Assembly (NCBI GenBank): GCA_951802425.1
Contig: OX637797.1
Coordinates: forward strand, 4,464,001-4,528,000
Source: Clavaria fumosa
Taxonomy: Eukaryota; Basidiomycota; Agaricomycetes; Agaricales; Clavariaceae
DNA: 64,000 nt
Reading direction: 5' to 3'
Numbering within the stretch: position 1 is the stretch's first letter; every line of letters begins with the position of its first letter. This document shows positions 1-9,756 of this stretch, one piece after another. The position numbers were made by a program, and so were the translations under genes. A model generated the notes under the pieces. The model was not told the origin of the DNA. It searched no databases and was given only the letters and a program-made list of their open reading frames with translations.

Positions 1-1
1 G

Positions 2-892
2 TCGTCCTCCCGCGTCAAGGAACCGGAACTGTTCAACGGTTCCAATACCAAGAAACTCCGCAGTTTCTTGGTCCAATGCGAATTGAATTTCCGAGACCGC
101 CCGAGGACTTTCAGCGAGGACTCGGTGAAAATTAACTTTGCCATCTCCTTCCTGCAGGGAACTGCTCTCGAGTGGTTCGAACCCGCTCTCCTAGGCGAAG
201 CCCCGGACGCCGACTGGATTTCCGACTGGAACTTATTCGTCCAGGAACTCCGGGATAACTTCGGACCGCACGATCCCGTCAGAGATGCGGAGGCCGAACT
301 CGACCGCCTCCACATGAAAGACTCCCAACGGATCACGACGTACAACGTCGAGTTTAACCGGATTGCCGCGCGGCTCCGGTGGGACGAAGCTGCGCTCCGG
401 CACAACTATTACCGCGGACTCCCGAACCGCCTCAAGGACGAGATCTCCCGAGTCGGGAAACCGACTTCCCTCCCTGTCCTGCGCAAACTCTGCCAGGACA
501 TCGACGCGCGATACTGGGAGCGTCAAGGAGAACATTCCCGTGACGCGCCCGCTAAATCCGACAGCAAGCCCCGCCAAGGAAACAACTCCGGACAATCGTC
601 CGGAGGAAACAAACCCGCCAACAATTCCGGAGGAACTTCGAACGCCTCCGGATCCGCACGAAAGACCGATCCCCCGAAGGACAACAAGATCGGCAAAGAC
701 GGGAAGCTAACTCCGGAGGAACGGAAACGCCGCTTCGACAACAACCTCTGCCTTGTTTGCGGAGGTACCGGACATGTTGCGAAGGACTGCCCGAAGTCCC
801 GGAACACGCAGGGCAAGAAGGCCCGAACCGTCACGACCTCCGACACAGTTCCGGAGGTTAAGGCTGCGGCTGCTCGGGCAAAAAACTCCTGA
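2..892 (+). CDS. gag: Gag polyprotein of E1 (5' partial)
   Basis: Nucleocapsid/capsid protein that would form the virus-like particle. The frame is open from base 2. The first visible codons resemble the matching part of E2 gag (E2 residues around KKLKSFLVQCQLNF), so the true start lies upstream. The capsid-like region includes FLQGTALEWFEP and ITTYNVEFNRIA, followed by a Ser/Asn/Gly-rich linker. Near the C-terminus is one CCHC zinc knuckle, CLVCGGTGHVAKDC (about 762-803). The frame ends at TGA 890-892, four codons after a slippery heptamer begins. Pol lies in the -1 frame, so Gag should be the majority product and Gag-Pol the frameshift product. Confidence 0.92.
   Translation, partial: SSSRVKEPELFNGSNTKKLRSFLVQCELNFRDRPRTFSEDSVKINFAISFLQGTALEWFEPALLGEAPDADWISDWNLFVQELRDNFGPHDPVRDAEAELDRLHMKDSQRITTYNVEFNRIAARLRWDEAALRHNYYRGLPNRLKDEISRVGKPTSLPVLRKLCQDIDARYWERQGEHSRDAPAKSDSKPRQGNNSGQSSGGNKPANNSGGTSNASGSARKTDPPKDNKIGKDGKLTPEERKRRFDNNLCLVCGGTGHVAKDCPKSRNTQGKKARTVTTSDTVPEVKAAAARAKNS
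880..886 (+). promoter_or_regulatory. -1 ribosomal frameshift slippery site A_AAA_AAC
   Basis: The gag reading frame here is GCA AAA AAC TCC TGA, so the heptamer falls exactly as A_AAA_AAC in the zero frame. Slipping back one base enters the pol frame, which is open from this point through to 4587. The gag stop begins three bases after the heptamer. The position, the frame and the canonical sequence agree. A stimulatory structure downstream (GC-rich 892-940) is possible but was not folded. Confidence 0.85.
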
Positions 893-3800
893 GCGGCCCT
901 TCGAAGTCCGCACTACCGGAGGACCGCGCCGCCCCAGCCAGTGCACGTTACGAGTTCTGCCTCAGCGCATCTGCCATTTCCCCTTCCTCCGACTCCCTGT
1001 ATATAACTTTGTCTGCTCCGAATATAGATCGTTCCCCGTATTTCCGGACCCTGGTTGATTCCGGGTCATCGCACTGTTTCATAAGTCCCGACTTCGTTAA
1101 GGAAAACAAACTCCGGACAACTCCGATTTCTCCCATGTCACTCCGACTCTTCGATGGCTCCTCTACGGACATCGTCGACTCCAAGCTCACCCTCTCCGTC
1201 CGATTCCCTACTGGAGAACTTTTTAAGTTAGAATTCCTGGTAGCCCGAATGGATCCCGCCTGCTCCGCTGTCCTCGGATATAACTGGCTCACCCGCTACA
1301 ACCCGTTGGTTGACTGGGTTAGAGGCAGTGTCGAATTCCGGACACCGGAGTATTCCCGAACATCAAATCCGACCTCCGACCCCCGAACCCCGACTCCGAA
1401 AGTGGGAACTACGGTCCTCACTCCCCCTCCGAAATCACCACCACGGCACACGGAGATTCGTTTTGTCAACGCGGTGGAATTTACCAAGATCTCCGAATCA
1501 AAGGGATCTCGGACTTTCATGCTGCACCACTTTGGTAACGAAACGACCGTCCGCTCCGTCGCGACCGAACAGGTGGACCTGTCCTCCGTCCCGGAGGAAT
1601 ACCACGACTTCGCTGATGTGTTCAGCAAGACGAAAGCGGACACTCTAGCTCCGCATCGGCCATACGACCTCCGGATTAATCTGGAAGAAGGTAAAACTCC
1701 GCCCCATGGGCCAATATATTCCCTCTCCCAGACGGAGCTCCGTACACTGCGGGATTTCCTCGATGAACATCTCCGCATCGGATTTATCCGCCCGACCAGC
1801 TCTTCCCATGGAGCTCCTGTTTTATTCGTCCGGAAAAAGGATGGAAGTCTCCGGCTATGCGTGGACTTCCGAGCCCTGAACCGGATTACCCGCAAAGACC
1901 GATACCCAATTCCCCTGACCCGCGATCTGCTGGACGTAGCCGGAAGTGCGAAGGTTTACACCAAAATCGATCTCCGGCACGCGTACCATCTGGTCCGGAT
2001 CGCGGAAGGCGACGAATGGAAAACCGCCTTCCGGACCCGGTACGGTTCGTTCGAATGGTGCGTTATGCCCTTCGGACTTACTAACGCCCCTGCGGCATTC
2101 CAACACTTCGTAAACGATGTGTTTTCCGACCTCCTGGACAAATTCATGATCGTCTATCTGGACGACATCCTGGTATACTCCGACAACCTGGAAACGCACG
2201 TAGAGCATGTCCGAGAAGTATTCCGGCGCTTACGCGCCAACGGACTTTTCGCTCACGCAGGGAAATGCTTTTTCCATACTGAAAGAGTTGAGTACCTAGG
2301 TTTCCTGCTCTCTCCGGAAGGACTCGTGATGGACCCGGCGAAGGTGAAAGCCATTACAGAATGGCCGGAGCCCCGGAAAGTGAAGGACGTCCAATCCTTC
2401 CTCGGATTCGCCAACTTCTACCGGAGATTCGTCTTCCAGTACTCCGACATCGTCGTCCCTCTAACCCGACTCACACGGAAGTCCACTATCTGGAACTTCA
2501 ACCCCGACTGCCGGGAAGCCTTCGAAACCCTCAAGACGGCTTTTACCTCGGCCCCGATACTGGCGAACTTCGTCCCGGACGTCCCAATAATTGTGGAAAC
2601 AGACGCTTCGGACTACGCGGTCGCCGCGATACTCTCCGTGGAATCGCCACCCGGAGAAATTCATCCGGTCGCTTTTCACTCCCGGACACTGCATGACGCG
2701 GAGTTGAACTACGACACCCACGACAAGGAACTCCTGGCCATATTCGAGGCATTCGGTGAGTGGCGTCACTACCTCGAAGGTTCCGCTATTCCGGTCCACG
2801 TTATTACGGACCACAAGAACCTGGAATACTTCGGAACTACCCGGACTTTGTCTCGGAGACAAGCCCGGTGGTCGGAATTCCTCTCCGGTTTCAACATGGT
2901 TATCCGATTCCGCCCCGGAAAACTTGGAACAAAACCCGACACTCTTACCCGACGATGGGACGTTTACCCCAAAGAGGGAGATAGTGGCTACGCCAGCGTA
3001 AATCCGCAGAACCTCCGACCGATTTTCACCTCCGAACAGCTGGCCACCTCCCTCCGAGCAACCTCCCTCGAAGGACTCGCACTCCGATCCGTCCTTGTCA
3101 TGGACGAGGAAAAACTCCGAACGGACATCCGGAACTCGCTCCGCGATGATCCGGTCGCAAGCACACGCCTGGACAAAGTTCTCTCGGGCACCGGAGATAA
3201 TCCCCGGTGGACTGTAGATGCGTCCGGCTTCCTGCGACTGGACGACCGGATATATGTTCCAGACTCCAACAACCTCCGACTCCGTGTCCTGCTGTACAGG
3301 CACGATCACCCGATCTCCGGACATTTCGGACAGAACAAAACCCTGGATTTGATCCGAAGGGAGTATACGTGGCCCGGACTTCGCAGTTTTGTCTCGGAGT
3401 ATTGCAACTCCTGTACTAACTGTGGCAGGTCGAAGCCCCGAAGGCACCGACCTTACGGTCTCCTCCACCAACTCCCGGTCCCGGAATTACCATGGAATTC
3501 AATCTCCATGGACTTTATTGAACACCTCCCGCAATCCGACGGATTTAATTCCATCCTTGTCGTAGTTGACCGCTTTTCCAAGCAAGGAATTTTCACCCCG
3601 ACTTTCGACACAGTTACATCGACGGACCTTGCCGGACTTTTCGTCCAGCACGTTTTCTCCAAGCACGGAGTTCCCTCGCACGTAACCTCCGATCGCGGAC
3701 CGGAATTCGTTTCTCACTTTTTCCGCTCCCTCGGGAAAGCGCTCGACATGACTCTCCATTTCACGTCCGGACATCACCCGGAGGCAGACGGACAAACCGA

Positions 3801-4587
3801 ATGGTTAAATCAGACCCTGGAGCAGTATCTCCGGTCTTACTGTAACTATCAGCAAGACAATTGGTCTGAACTCCTCCCGCTCACGGAGTTCGCTTACAAC
3901 AATGCTCCGAGCGAGACGACCGGAATTTCACCGTTCTTTGCTAACAAGGGTTACCACCCTAGCATCTCCGTCCGCGTCAACCAGGACATGACCTCCTCCC
4001 GTGCCCGGACATATGTCGCTGACCTGGAAACTCTCCACCAGGAACTCCGGCAACAAATCCTTGCCGCGCAGCAACGGTACCAAAAGTCCGCTGACCGGCA
4101 CCGTCTTCCGGCCCCGGATTTCCGCGTCGGAAACAAAGTTTTCGTTAAGGCGGAATTCTTCCGCACCACCCGACCGTCCAAAAAGCTCAGCGAGAAAATG
4201 CTCGGACCTTACGAGATCATCGCTCAAGCCGGACGAAGCTCCTTCACGCTCCGACTCCCGGAAACCCTCCGCTCCGTACATCCGGTCTTCCACGTGTCAA
4301 TGCTGGAATTAGCGACACCGAACACCATTCCGAACCGGATCCAGCCCCCTCCGGAACCCGTAGTTGTCGACGGAGAACTGGAATTCGAGATCACGGAGAT
4401 TTTGGATTCTAAGTACGACAACCGGAGGAAGAATTGTAAGCTACTCTACCTGGTCCGGTGGACAGGTTACGAAGGAACCGACGAAGAGACCTCCTGGCTG
4501 CTCGCCACGGAGCTTGAGCACGCCCCGGACCTTGTCGCAGACTTCCACTCCGCTTACCCTGACAGACCCGGACCACTCGGAGTTTAG
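886..4587 (+). CDS. pol: Pol polyprotein of E1: protease-RT-RNase H-integrase-chromodomain
   Basis: Reverse-transcribes and integrates the element. Numbered from the first Met at 1009, the order is: retropepsin with LVDSGSSHCF (about residues 17-26); RT with the catalytic box VYLDDILVYS (about 381-390); RNase H with VETDASDYAVAAIL (about 528-541); integrase zinc finger with two His near 764-772 and CNSCTNC near 801; integrase core with MDFIEHL, VTSDRGPEFV and the Glu in QTLEQYL; a GPY-type module around LGPYEII (about 1065); and a chromodomain (about 1124-1180) containing LLYLVRWTGYEGTDEETSW. There is no internal stop over 1192 residues. The frame continues upstream of 1009 without a stop to the slippery site, so the Met at 1009 is probably not used. 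The chromodomain is expected to guide integration to modified histones. Confidence 0.95.
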   Translation, partial: LLSGPSKSALPEDRAAPASARYEFCLSASAISPSSDSLYITLSAPNIDRSPYFRTLVDSGSSHCFISPDFVKENKLRTTPISPMSLRLFDGSSTDIVDSKLTLSVRFPTGELFKLEFLVARMDPACSAVLGYNWLTRYNPLVDWVRGSVEFRTPEYSRTSNPTSDPRTPTPKVGTTVLTPPPKSPPRHTEIRFVNAVEFTKISESKGSRTFMLHHFGNETTVRSVATEQVDLSSVPEEYHDFADVFSKTKADTLAPHRPYDLRINLEEGKTPPHGPIYSLSQTELRTLRDFLDEHLRIGFIRPTSSSHGAPVLFVRKKDGSLRLCVDFRALNRITRKDRYPIPLTRDLLDVAGSAKVYTKIDLRHAYHLVRIAEGDEWKTAFRTRYGSFEWCVMPFGLTNAPAAFQHFVNDVFSDLLDKFMIVYLDDILVYSDNLETHVEHVREVFRRLRANGLFAHAGKCFFHTERVEYLGFLLSPEGLVMDPAKVKAITEWPEPRKVKDVQSFLGFANFYRRFVFQYSDIVVPLTRLTRKSTIWNFNPDCREAFETLKTAFTSAPILANFVPDVPIIVETDASDYAVAAILSVESPPGEIHPVAFHSRTLHDAELNYDTHDKELLAIFEAFGEWRHYLEGSAIPVHVITDHKNLEYFGTTRTLSRRQARWSEFLSGFNMVIRFRPGKLGTKPDTLTRRWDVYPKEGDSGYASVNPQNLRPIFTSEQLATSLRATSLEGLALRSVLVMDEEKLRTDIRNSLRDDPVASTRLDKVLSGTGDNPRWTVDASGFLRLDDRIYVPDSNNLRLRVLLYRHDHPISGHFGQNKTLDLIRREYTWPGLRSFVSEYCNSCTNCGRSKPRRHRPYGLLHQLPVPELPWNSISMDFIEHLPQSDGFNSILVVVDRFSKQGIFTPTFDTVTSTDLAGLFVQHVFSKHGVPSHVTSDRGPEFVSHFFRSLGKALDMTLHFTSGHHPEADGQTEWLNQTLEQYLRSYCNYQQDNWSELLPLTEFAYNNAPSETTGISPFFANKGYHPSISVRVNQDMTSSRARTYVADLETLHQELRQQILAAQQRYQKSADRHRLPAPDFRVGNKVFVKAEFFRTTRPSKKLSEKMLGPYEIIAQAGRSSFTLRLPETLRSVHPVFHVSMLELATPNTIPNRIQPPPEPVVVDGELEFEITEILDSKYDNRRKNCKLLYLVRWTGYEGTDEETSWLLATELEHAPDLVADFHSAYPDRPGPLGV

Positions 4588-4663
4588 CCTCCACTCGGAC
4601 TTAGTTCACACGAAGTCCGATCAACGGAAATCCGATTGCAAAAAAATATATATACAAGATAAT

Positions 4664-5830
4664 TTACACCGGACCCAAGTCCGGTTCCCCCTCCGCATCC
4701 TCCGCCTCCATCTCCGCATCTCCGGTCTCCGGCTGCACTCCCACCAACGAAGATCGACGGGAGCGCGCACTCTCCTGCTCCACCGCCCGGGCCAACTCCG
4801 GATCTCGTCGCTCCAGCACCCTCCGCAGGATCCGGTTATCCTGCGCAAGTTGATCCCTCTCCGCGATCATCTTGTTCATGTTGAGGTGCTCGACGAAATC
4901 CGGGACGAGCTGCCGGAGTTCAGTTCCGAACTCCGCGGAAGCCCCGGAAAAGACTCACCTGCCCGATCGCCGCCTCCAGCCTCCTTGTCATCTTCTCCAG
5001 CCCCTTCACCATCGAGTTCCGGTGCATCCGGATCTCGTTGTTCTTCTCCGCGCTGGCCTGGAGGAACCAATTCGCGGACTGGAGATCCAGCTCCGGCTCG
5101 TAATCCTCGGCCCGGAGCTTTTTCGCCGGCCTCGCCTCCACCTCCGGCTCGCCCTCCGCCTCCGTCTCCGACCTCCGATCCAAGTCCGACTCCACCATGG
5201 CGTCGGACTTTGTCCCCCGACGCGCGACTCGCTTTCCCTTGTCCTTTCCCTTTCCCTTGCCCTTGGCCTTCCCCGGCCACACGCACCCAACCCGCTTCTC
5301 CCGACACTGGTCGCAACTCCGGGTCCTCACCGGCCCCGTCCATTTGCATTCCTGGACCGGAGTTTAGCGCGATCTCCGGCGACGAAAGGAGGACTTACTA
5401 ATTTTTTCTGGGAGCAACGCTCACGCGTTACTCCAGCCGAGGTCCCCTGGGCCTCCGCGATCTCCGCTGCGCGCCTTTTCCGCGCCTCCTCCTCCTTTTG
5501 CTCCCGCAGCGCATTCTCCGCCGCTTCCTGGAGCTGCACCGACTCCTCCACGCTGGCCACCATTTTCGTCGTGGCTCGCGCCGCCTCCAACTCCTTCCTC
5601 CGCTCCTTCGCTCTCTTCCCCGCCTCTTCCTCCTTCCTCCTCGTCTCCGCCTCCTCCTCCTCCCGTTTCCGCTCCGCCTCCTCTTCCCTCCGTTTCATCT
5701 CCGCCTCCTCCTCCTCTTGCCTCCTCCGCTCCGCCGCCTCCTTCTCCCTCTGCGCCTTCGCCTTCAGTGCGTCCATCTCCGCCTGGAGTTTCTGGAGTTG
5801 TACTTCATATCTGTTTTCTTCTTCAGCCAT
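4664..5830 (-). CDS. Antisense three-exon accessory gene in E1: coiled coil plus Cys cluster
   Basis: Lies between pol and the 3' LTR on the strand opposite gag-pol. Proposed exons are 5830-5399, 5351-4959 and 4909-4664, with introns of 47 and 49 nt that begin GTAAGT and GTGAGT, end in AG and keep the frame (432+393+246 nt, 356 aa). Exon 1 starts MAEEENRYEVQ and is a long Glu/Arg/Lys coiled coil ending near AEAQGT. Exon 2 opens with CKW followed by SCDQCREKRVGC, giving C-x-W-x8-C-x2-C-x6-C, then a Gly/Lys-rich basic stretch. Exon 3 carries a second short coiled coil (AQDNRILRRVLERR) and an acidic tail. A homologue with the same Cys spacing sits at the same place in E2. The Cys pattern recalls half of a fungal Zn2Cys6 cluster, so nucleic-acid binding is plausible, but the function is unknown. 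Confidence 0.78.
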
Positions 5831-6040
5831 GCCTGGTGGTGGGTCAGGTCTAAGGAGAGGGGACCTGTGGTGGATTAATGCCCCGGATTATATACCCGGC
5901 CACGGAATTCGAACTCCGACGAAATCTCCGATCCCATTTCCATCCTCGGATCGCGATCGCCTTGATCCGGTTGCCCCAATCCGGTCCAGGGGTGATAACG
6001 GATCCAGGGCCTCGAGGGCTCGGCCCTAAGAGGGAGATAC

Positions 6041-6787
6041 TGTCACGCCCGTGCCAACCGGACTATTCTCCGGCCTTCTCCGACCTTCTCCGGCGGTCTC
6101 CGGACCCCCGTTCTCAACTCCGGGCTCTCGGACTTATGTCCAGAGCGCCGGACTTTACTTGCGCGACGTAGCGCAGGATCAGGAAGTGTGCCTGAAGGGC
6201 CACCAACTGATGTCCGCACTAGTTGCTGTTGCTTCGAGCAACCAGGAACTGGTCCTGCCCCGGACCCATCGCCCGGACAATTGATGGACTCCCGGAAACA
6301 TCCGTACAATCATAGTTAGTAGTTTAACGTTTGTCCCGATCAGATTCCGTCTCCGTCCCGTAGTCCCGTTGTAAAGATCTTCTCCTGACTCCCGGACATT
6401 TCTCCGTAGCTACGAACAGATTCCGTAGTCGTACCGGAGTTATCTCCGTCGCTAGCATCGCCCCGGACTTTAGTATAAGTACTCGTAGATTACCGCCTTG
6501 TCTAGCCAGTCTGATAATCAACCTCGCCCACTCGCATTCTACTCCGCTAAAGCCCGAAACCCGTCTCCTTCGACTTCCCGAAATCCAAGACACTGATCCG
6601 CAGAGGGCGTCGTTTCAATACGTTCGCCAAGTCTCGTCCGAACCCAAGTCCAACTCCGCCCAAACTCCGGATCGCCCCACCGCGCCCGGACTTCGTTACT
6701 CCTGCCCGGACTTTGTCATACACGCCCGGACTTTGTCATTCCTGCCCGGACTTTACTCCGCCCGACCTCCGCGACATAGACGTAACA
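6041..6787 (+). repeat. 3' LTR of E1
   Basis: Starts TGTCACGCCC directly after the purine-rich tract aagagggagatac (6028-6040) and ends at GACGTAACA, giving TGT...ACA ends over 747 bp. The same tract-plus-LTR arrangement is seen at 8003-8039, and in reverse orientation in E2 at 41998. The 5' partner LTR is outside the window, so the right edge rests on the terminal motif alone. Confidence 0.7.
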
Positions 6788-7309
6788 ATTGCTATCTTGT
6801 GAACACATCTGTCCAGCAAGGTTGCTCATGCAATCCTTGCTACTCTGAACTACTCTGAACTCCTCTGATGTGGTCTCGGACCTCCACGCCACATCTCCAC
6901 ACAGCTCCAGACCACTCCGCACTCACATTCTCGGACTCTGCATCTTCGAAACTCCGAGATTCCGCCCTCCTCCGATGCTCCAAAAACTCCGAAATTCCAA
7001 AATTATGTTCCTTTGCTACATTGTTATGCTTCCTATGTCCTTATGTTTCCTGTTACTCCAATCCCCATGAACTCTTTTTTTTTCATATTTTTTGATACTT
7101 TGATTCCCTCACTTTTCTTGACTTCACAAAACTCCGAAATCTTGTTCCATACATTGTTACCTTTTGTACAACTCCAACACTCCTTGTTTCCTGTTTTTGT
7201 TCTACTCTTCTGTCTACTCTAGCCCACTTCTTCACAATCCCTTAGTAAAACTTGGAAAATTTTTTCTTAAGATAAAAAATTTTTGTAGGAGGGGGGGGGT
7301 GATTGAACT
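6788..7309. other. AT-rich spacer, no gene recognised
   Basis: About 520 bp with no supported gene. It becomes AT-rich after 6990, with T runs near 7076-7094 and a run of G at about 7290-7299. It lies between the E1 LTR and the CT-rich minisatellite, and may be flank or internal sequence of the older element that ends with the LTR at 8039. Confidence 0.5.
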
Positions 7310-7990
7310 TACAATAGGTCCTCACAGCCTCCCAGCATCTCCGACCTTTTCTGGCCCCCCCTCCACACTCTGCTACCTCCACACTTCCACTCTGCACCTC
7401 CGCACCTCCGCTCCGCTACTCCACTGCTCTGACTCCACACTCTGCCACCTCCGCACCTCCACTCTGCACCTCTGCACCTCCGCTCCGCACCTCCGCTCCG
7501 CTACTCCGCTGCTCTGACTCCAACTCTGCTACCTCTGCACCTCTCCTCTGAGACTCTGACTCCATTTCCGCACCTCTGCACCTCTCTCCAAACCTCCAAA
7601 ACTTCGATTCCCTTACCTCTTCTCCAACTCCGATTCCACACCTCCGCACCTCCGCTCCAACTCCGATTCCACACCTCTGCACTCCACTCCAAAACTCCAA
7701 AATTCAATTCTGCACCTCCACTCATCTCTGATTCCTCCCTCCACACTTCTGCTCCTCTGTACCTCCACTCTGAATCTCCAAAAGTCCAACTCCCTCACCT
7801 CCACACCTCTGCTCCAAAACTCTGAACCCCCAAAACTCCGATGCTCTCAGCTCCACACCTCCGCTTCACATCTCCGACACCCTCTGCACCATCTCCGACC
7901 TGCTCCAGACCTCCGACTCCAACTCCAGCTTGAGTTCCACCCTCTCCGACCTCACCTCCAGCTCCAACTCTCTCCAACCCACACAGTGAA
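7310..7990 (-). repeat. CT-rich minisatellite, possible decayed antisense gene of a second element
   Basis: Degenerate repeats built from blocks such as acctccgctccgc and ctctgcacctcc run for nearly 700 bp. They produce overlapping open frames on the minus strand rich in Gly, Glu, Val and Arg. The tract lies immediately before a polypurine tract and LTR (8003-8880), which is the place where E1 and E2 carry their antisense gene. I infer that it may be an expanded remnant of such a gene, but no Cys cluster is left. Confidence 0.5.
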
Positions 7991-8002
7991 ATACAGTCAC
8001 TT

Positions 8003-8880
8003 AAGGGTCTCGAGGGCTCGACCCTAAGAGGGGGATACTGTCACGGTCCTATCCAGTCACCTAATCACCTCCGAAACACCTCCGAAGCACCTCCAACGCA
8101 ACTCCGAAGCATCTCCGGCATCTCCGACACAGTTCTGCCCAAACTCCGCTCTGCTCCATCTCCGCTCCGGCTCCAACTCCGAAATTCCGGACCGGACTTT
8201 CGTCGGACTTCGATATCGGTCCTTCGGACCATATGGACTTTGTTTCTAGCATGTTCCCTGGTGCTATTCCATGGTTGGTAACCATTGGGACAATGCCCAC
8301 TACCCATGGGAACTTATTCTTTGCCTTACATGTATCATCTATGCCTTCCCACTCCTCAGGTGAAATTACTATGCATATTTGATATATTCATGTTTCACAG
8401 TCTGCCCTATGCCCTACCCTAGTAGCATATAAGCCCCCATGTATCTCCATGATCCTCAGTTCGAATATTAACGTTATTTCTGGTCCTTGTCACTTGGTCT
8501 GTGCATTAAGCGACTTCGTCCTCACTGTTCTCGACAGTCCCGACAAGTTCCGCAAAACTCCGGCGGACTCCGACGGACTCCAGGCGATTTCCCTTCGGAC
8601 TTCATCCTTCCTTGTCCTGGAAAGCAAAGTACCAGCAAGGTTAAATTGGGACACGTATACACGTGGTGGCACAACCCATAAGTTGAGGCCATAGTCCCAA
8701 CACCTTTGACCTCCTTCTAGTCCTTCTCCTTTGTGTAGAGGAGAAGTCCTTGCGCAACTCCGATCCGGACTCCGACCGGACTCTGCTCTGCTCCGGCTTC
8801 GCCTTTGCCACCCTCCTTTTTGGTCTCCTCTACACTACCCCTCCTACTCCTGCTTTGAAGCAAAGAATCAGATCTTAACA
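8003..8880 (+). repeat. Polypurine tract and 3' LTR of a second E1/E2-related element
   Basis: The stretch ctcgagggctcg followed by accctaagagggggatac (8012-8038) nearly repeats the E1 sequence at 6011-6040. The LTR begins TGTCACGGTC at 8039 and probably ends at CTTAACA (8880). Its interior shares the block ggtggcacaac...gttgaggcc (about 8665-8690) and cggactccgaccggactctg (about 8767-8786) with the E2 LTR, so it belongs to the same broad LTR family. No gag or pol of this element remains. Confidence 0.7.
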
Positions 8881-8975
8881 CCTTGTGCAGATGGAGTATC
8901 TGCGCTTTCTTTCACTGCAAGCTAACCACTCAAGCTAGTCTTTTGAAATTTTGTGTGCCTATATCTACCCCTCTT
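8881..8975. repeat. 95-bp repeat X, also at 53606-53698
   Basis: The sequence from ccttgtgcagatgg to ctacccctc is nearly identical to 53606-53698. Both copies start at the same base: here after the inferred LTR end, there after a broken pol. An inverted repeat, gcagat...atctgc, lies at its left end. This points to the terminus of an unidentified repeat. Confidence 0.6.
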
Positions 8976-9317
8976 ATCCCCAATTTCCATGGTTTACATT
9001 TTCCCAAAACTCATTTCCCAATGCATGCCAAAGCTGCTGACCAACCCAGTCAAAATTCTCCCGTTTATCAAAACCAACCATAGGATTCCAAAATAATTGC
9101 AATGCTATACTGGGCCATCCCATACCTATCATATTCCATCCCTCTCTCCCCCCTCCCATCACCCACAAAGCAACAATTCCAGCATATAGTCAGAATCCAG
9201 TTCTCACATCCTCACACAAGTTTGTACTTGTGGTGGCACCTAAATCAAATGGGATCACATTGAAAGATTGAGTATAGTGCATGAATAATACACCCTGACT
9301 TTGTTTCAATTACTCTG
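8976..9317. other. No gene recognised
   Basis: About 340 bp of unremarkable sequence between repeat X and the E7 LTR. I see no coding, RNA or repeat signal that I can support. Confidence 0.5.
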
Positions 9318-9658
9318 TGTTACAATTGCGCCGTCCCCACCCCTTTCGTACGTCACACCCCCTTCTTTTACCCTTCACACCATGCACACACCCCTCTCCC
9401 TTTGCCCGTCACGTACCACATGCCTTCCCTCCTTCTATGCTATCACCATGAGTCATCACGCGCCTCGTTGTTTACATGTGTCGGCTGTCTCTCATTATGA
9501 CTCTTTATGACTCACACCCATGTACTATATAAGTAGTCTCTCGAGTAACACCTACCCTTAGGTTGTTACTCCCAATCACTTACCTCCTTTGCTCTCATTC
9601 GACCGACTCTTACCTGAGTTCCTCGAATACCTGAGAGTCAACGCGACTTTAGTTGACA
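9318..9658 (+). repeat. 5' LTR of E7 with TATA box
   Basis: Starts TGTTACAATTG and ends AGTTGACA, 341 bp. A TATATAA box is at 9526-9532. About 34 bases beyond its start, at 9560-9570, lies AGGTTGTTACT, the exact complement of the 11 bases that follow the LTR. The predicted transcript therefore begins at or next to this segment. The LTR end was chosen because it abuts that 11-base primer site. Confidence 0.7.
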
Positions 9659-9669
9659 AGTAACAACCT
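9659..9669 (+). promoter_or_regulatory. Self-priming primer-binding site of E7
   Basis: AGTAACAACCT directly follows the LTR and is perfectly complementary to 9560-9570 near the predicted RNA 5' end. It does not begin with TGG, as a tRNA 3'-end primer site normally would. In fission-yeast Tf1 the first 11 bases of the transcript pair with the primer site in this way. That this element self-primes is inference from the sequence. Confidence 0.62.
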
Positions 9670-9756
9670 CTCCCCCGCCTACCTCCTCACGGACCTAGGC
9701 ACCCTCACCCTGCCCAGACCGAAGCAAGGTCTGCGTATTCCAAGAAGAAAGAACTG

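Larger units (their letters stand above)
1..6787 (+). mobile_element. Ty3/gypsy chromovirus E1, 5' end outside the window
   Basis: Seen here are gag (already open at base 1), pol with protease, reverse transcriptase, RNase H, integrase and chromodomain, an antisense accessory gene, a polypurine tract at about 6028-6040 and a 3' LTR starting TGTCACGCCC at 6041. The 5' LTR and the gag start lie outside the window. All long reading frames are intact and the sequence is very rich in CpG (the motif ctccgg recurs constantly). That contrasts with the CpG-poor older repeats further on and suggests a recent insertion. The domain order places it among the chromodomain-bearing gypsy elements of fungi. 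The LTR end at 6787 is inferred from the TG...CA pattern only. Confidence 0.93.

Noticed and set aside
8881..8910. Hairpin in repeat X as a Helitron 3' end
   Set aside because: No CTRR terminus follows the hairpin in either orientation.
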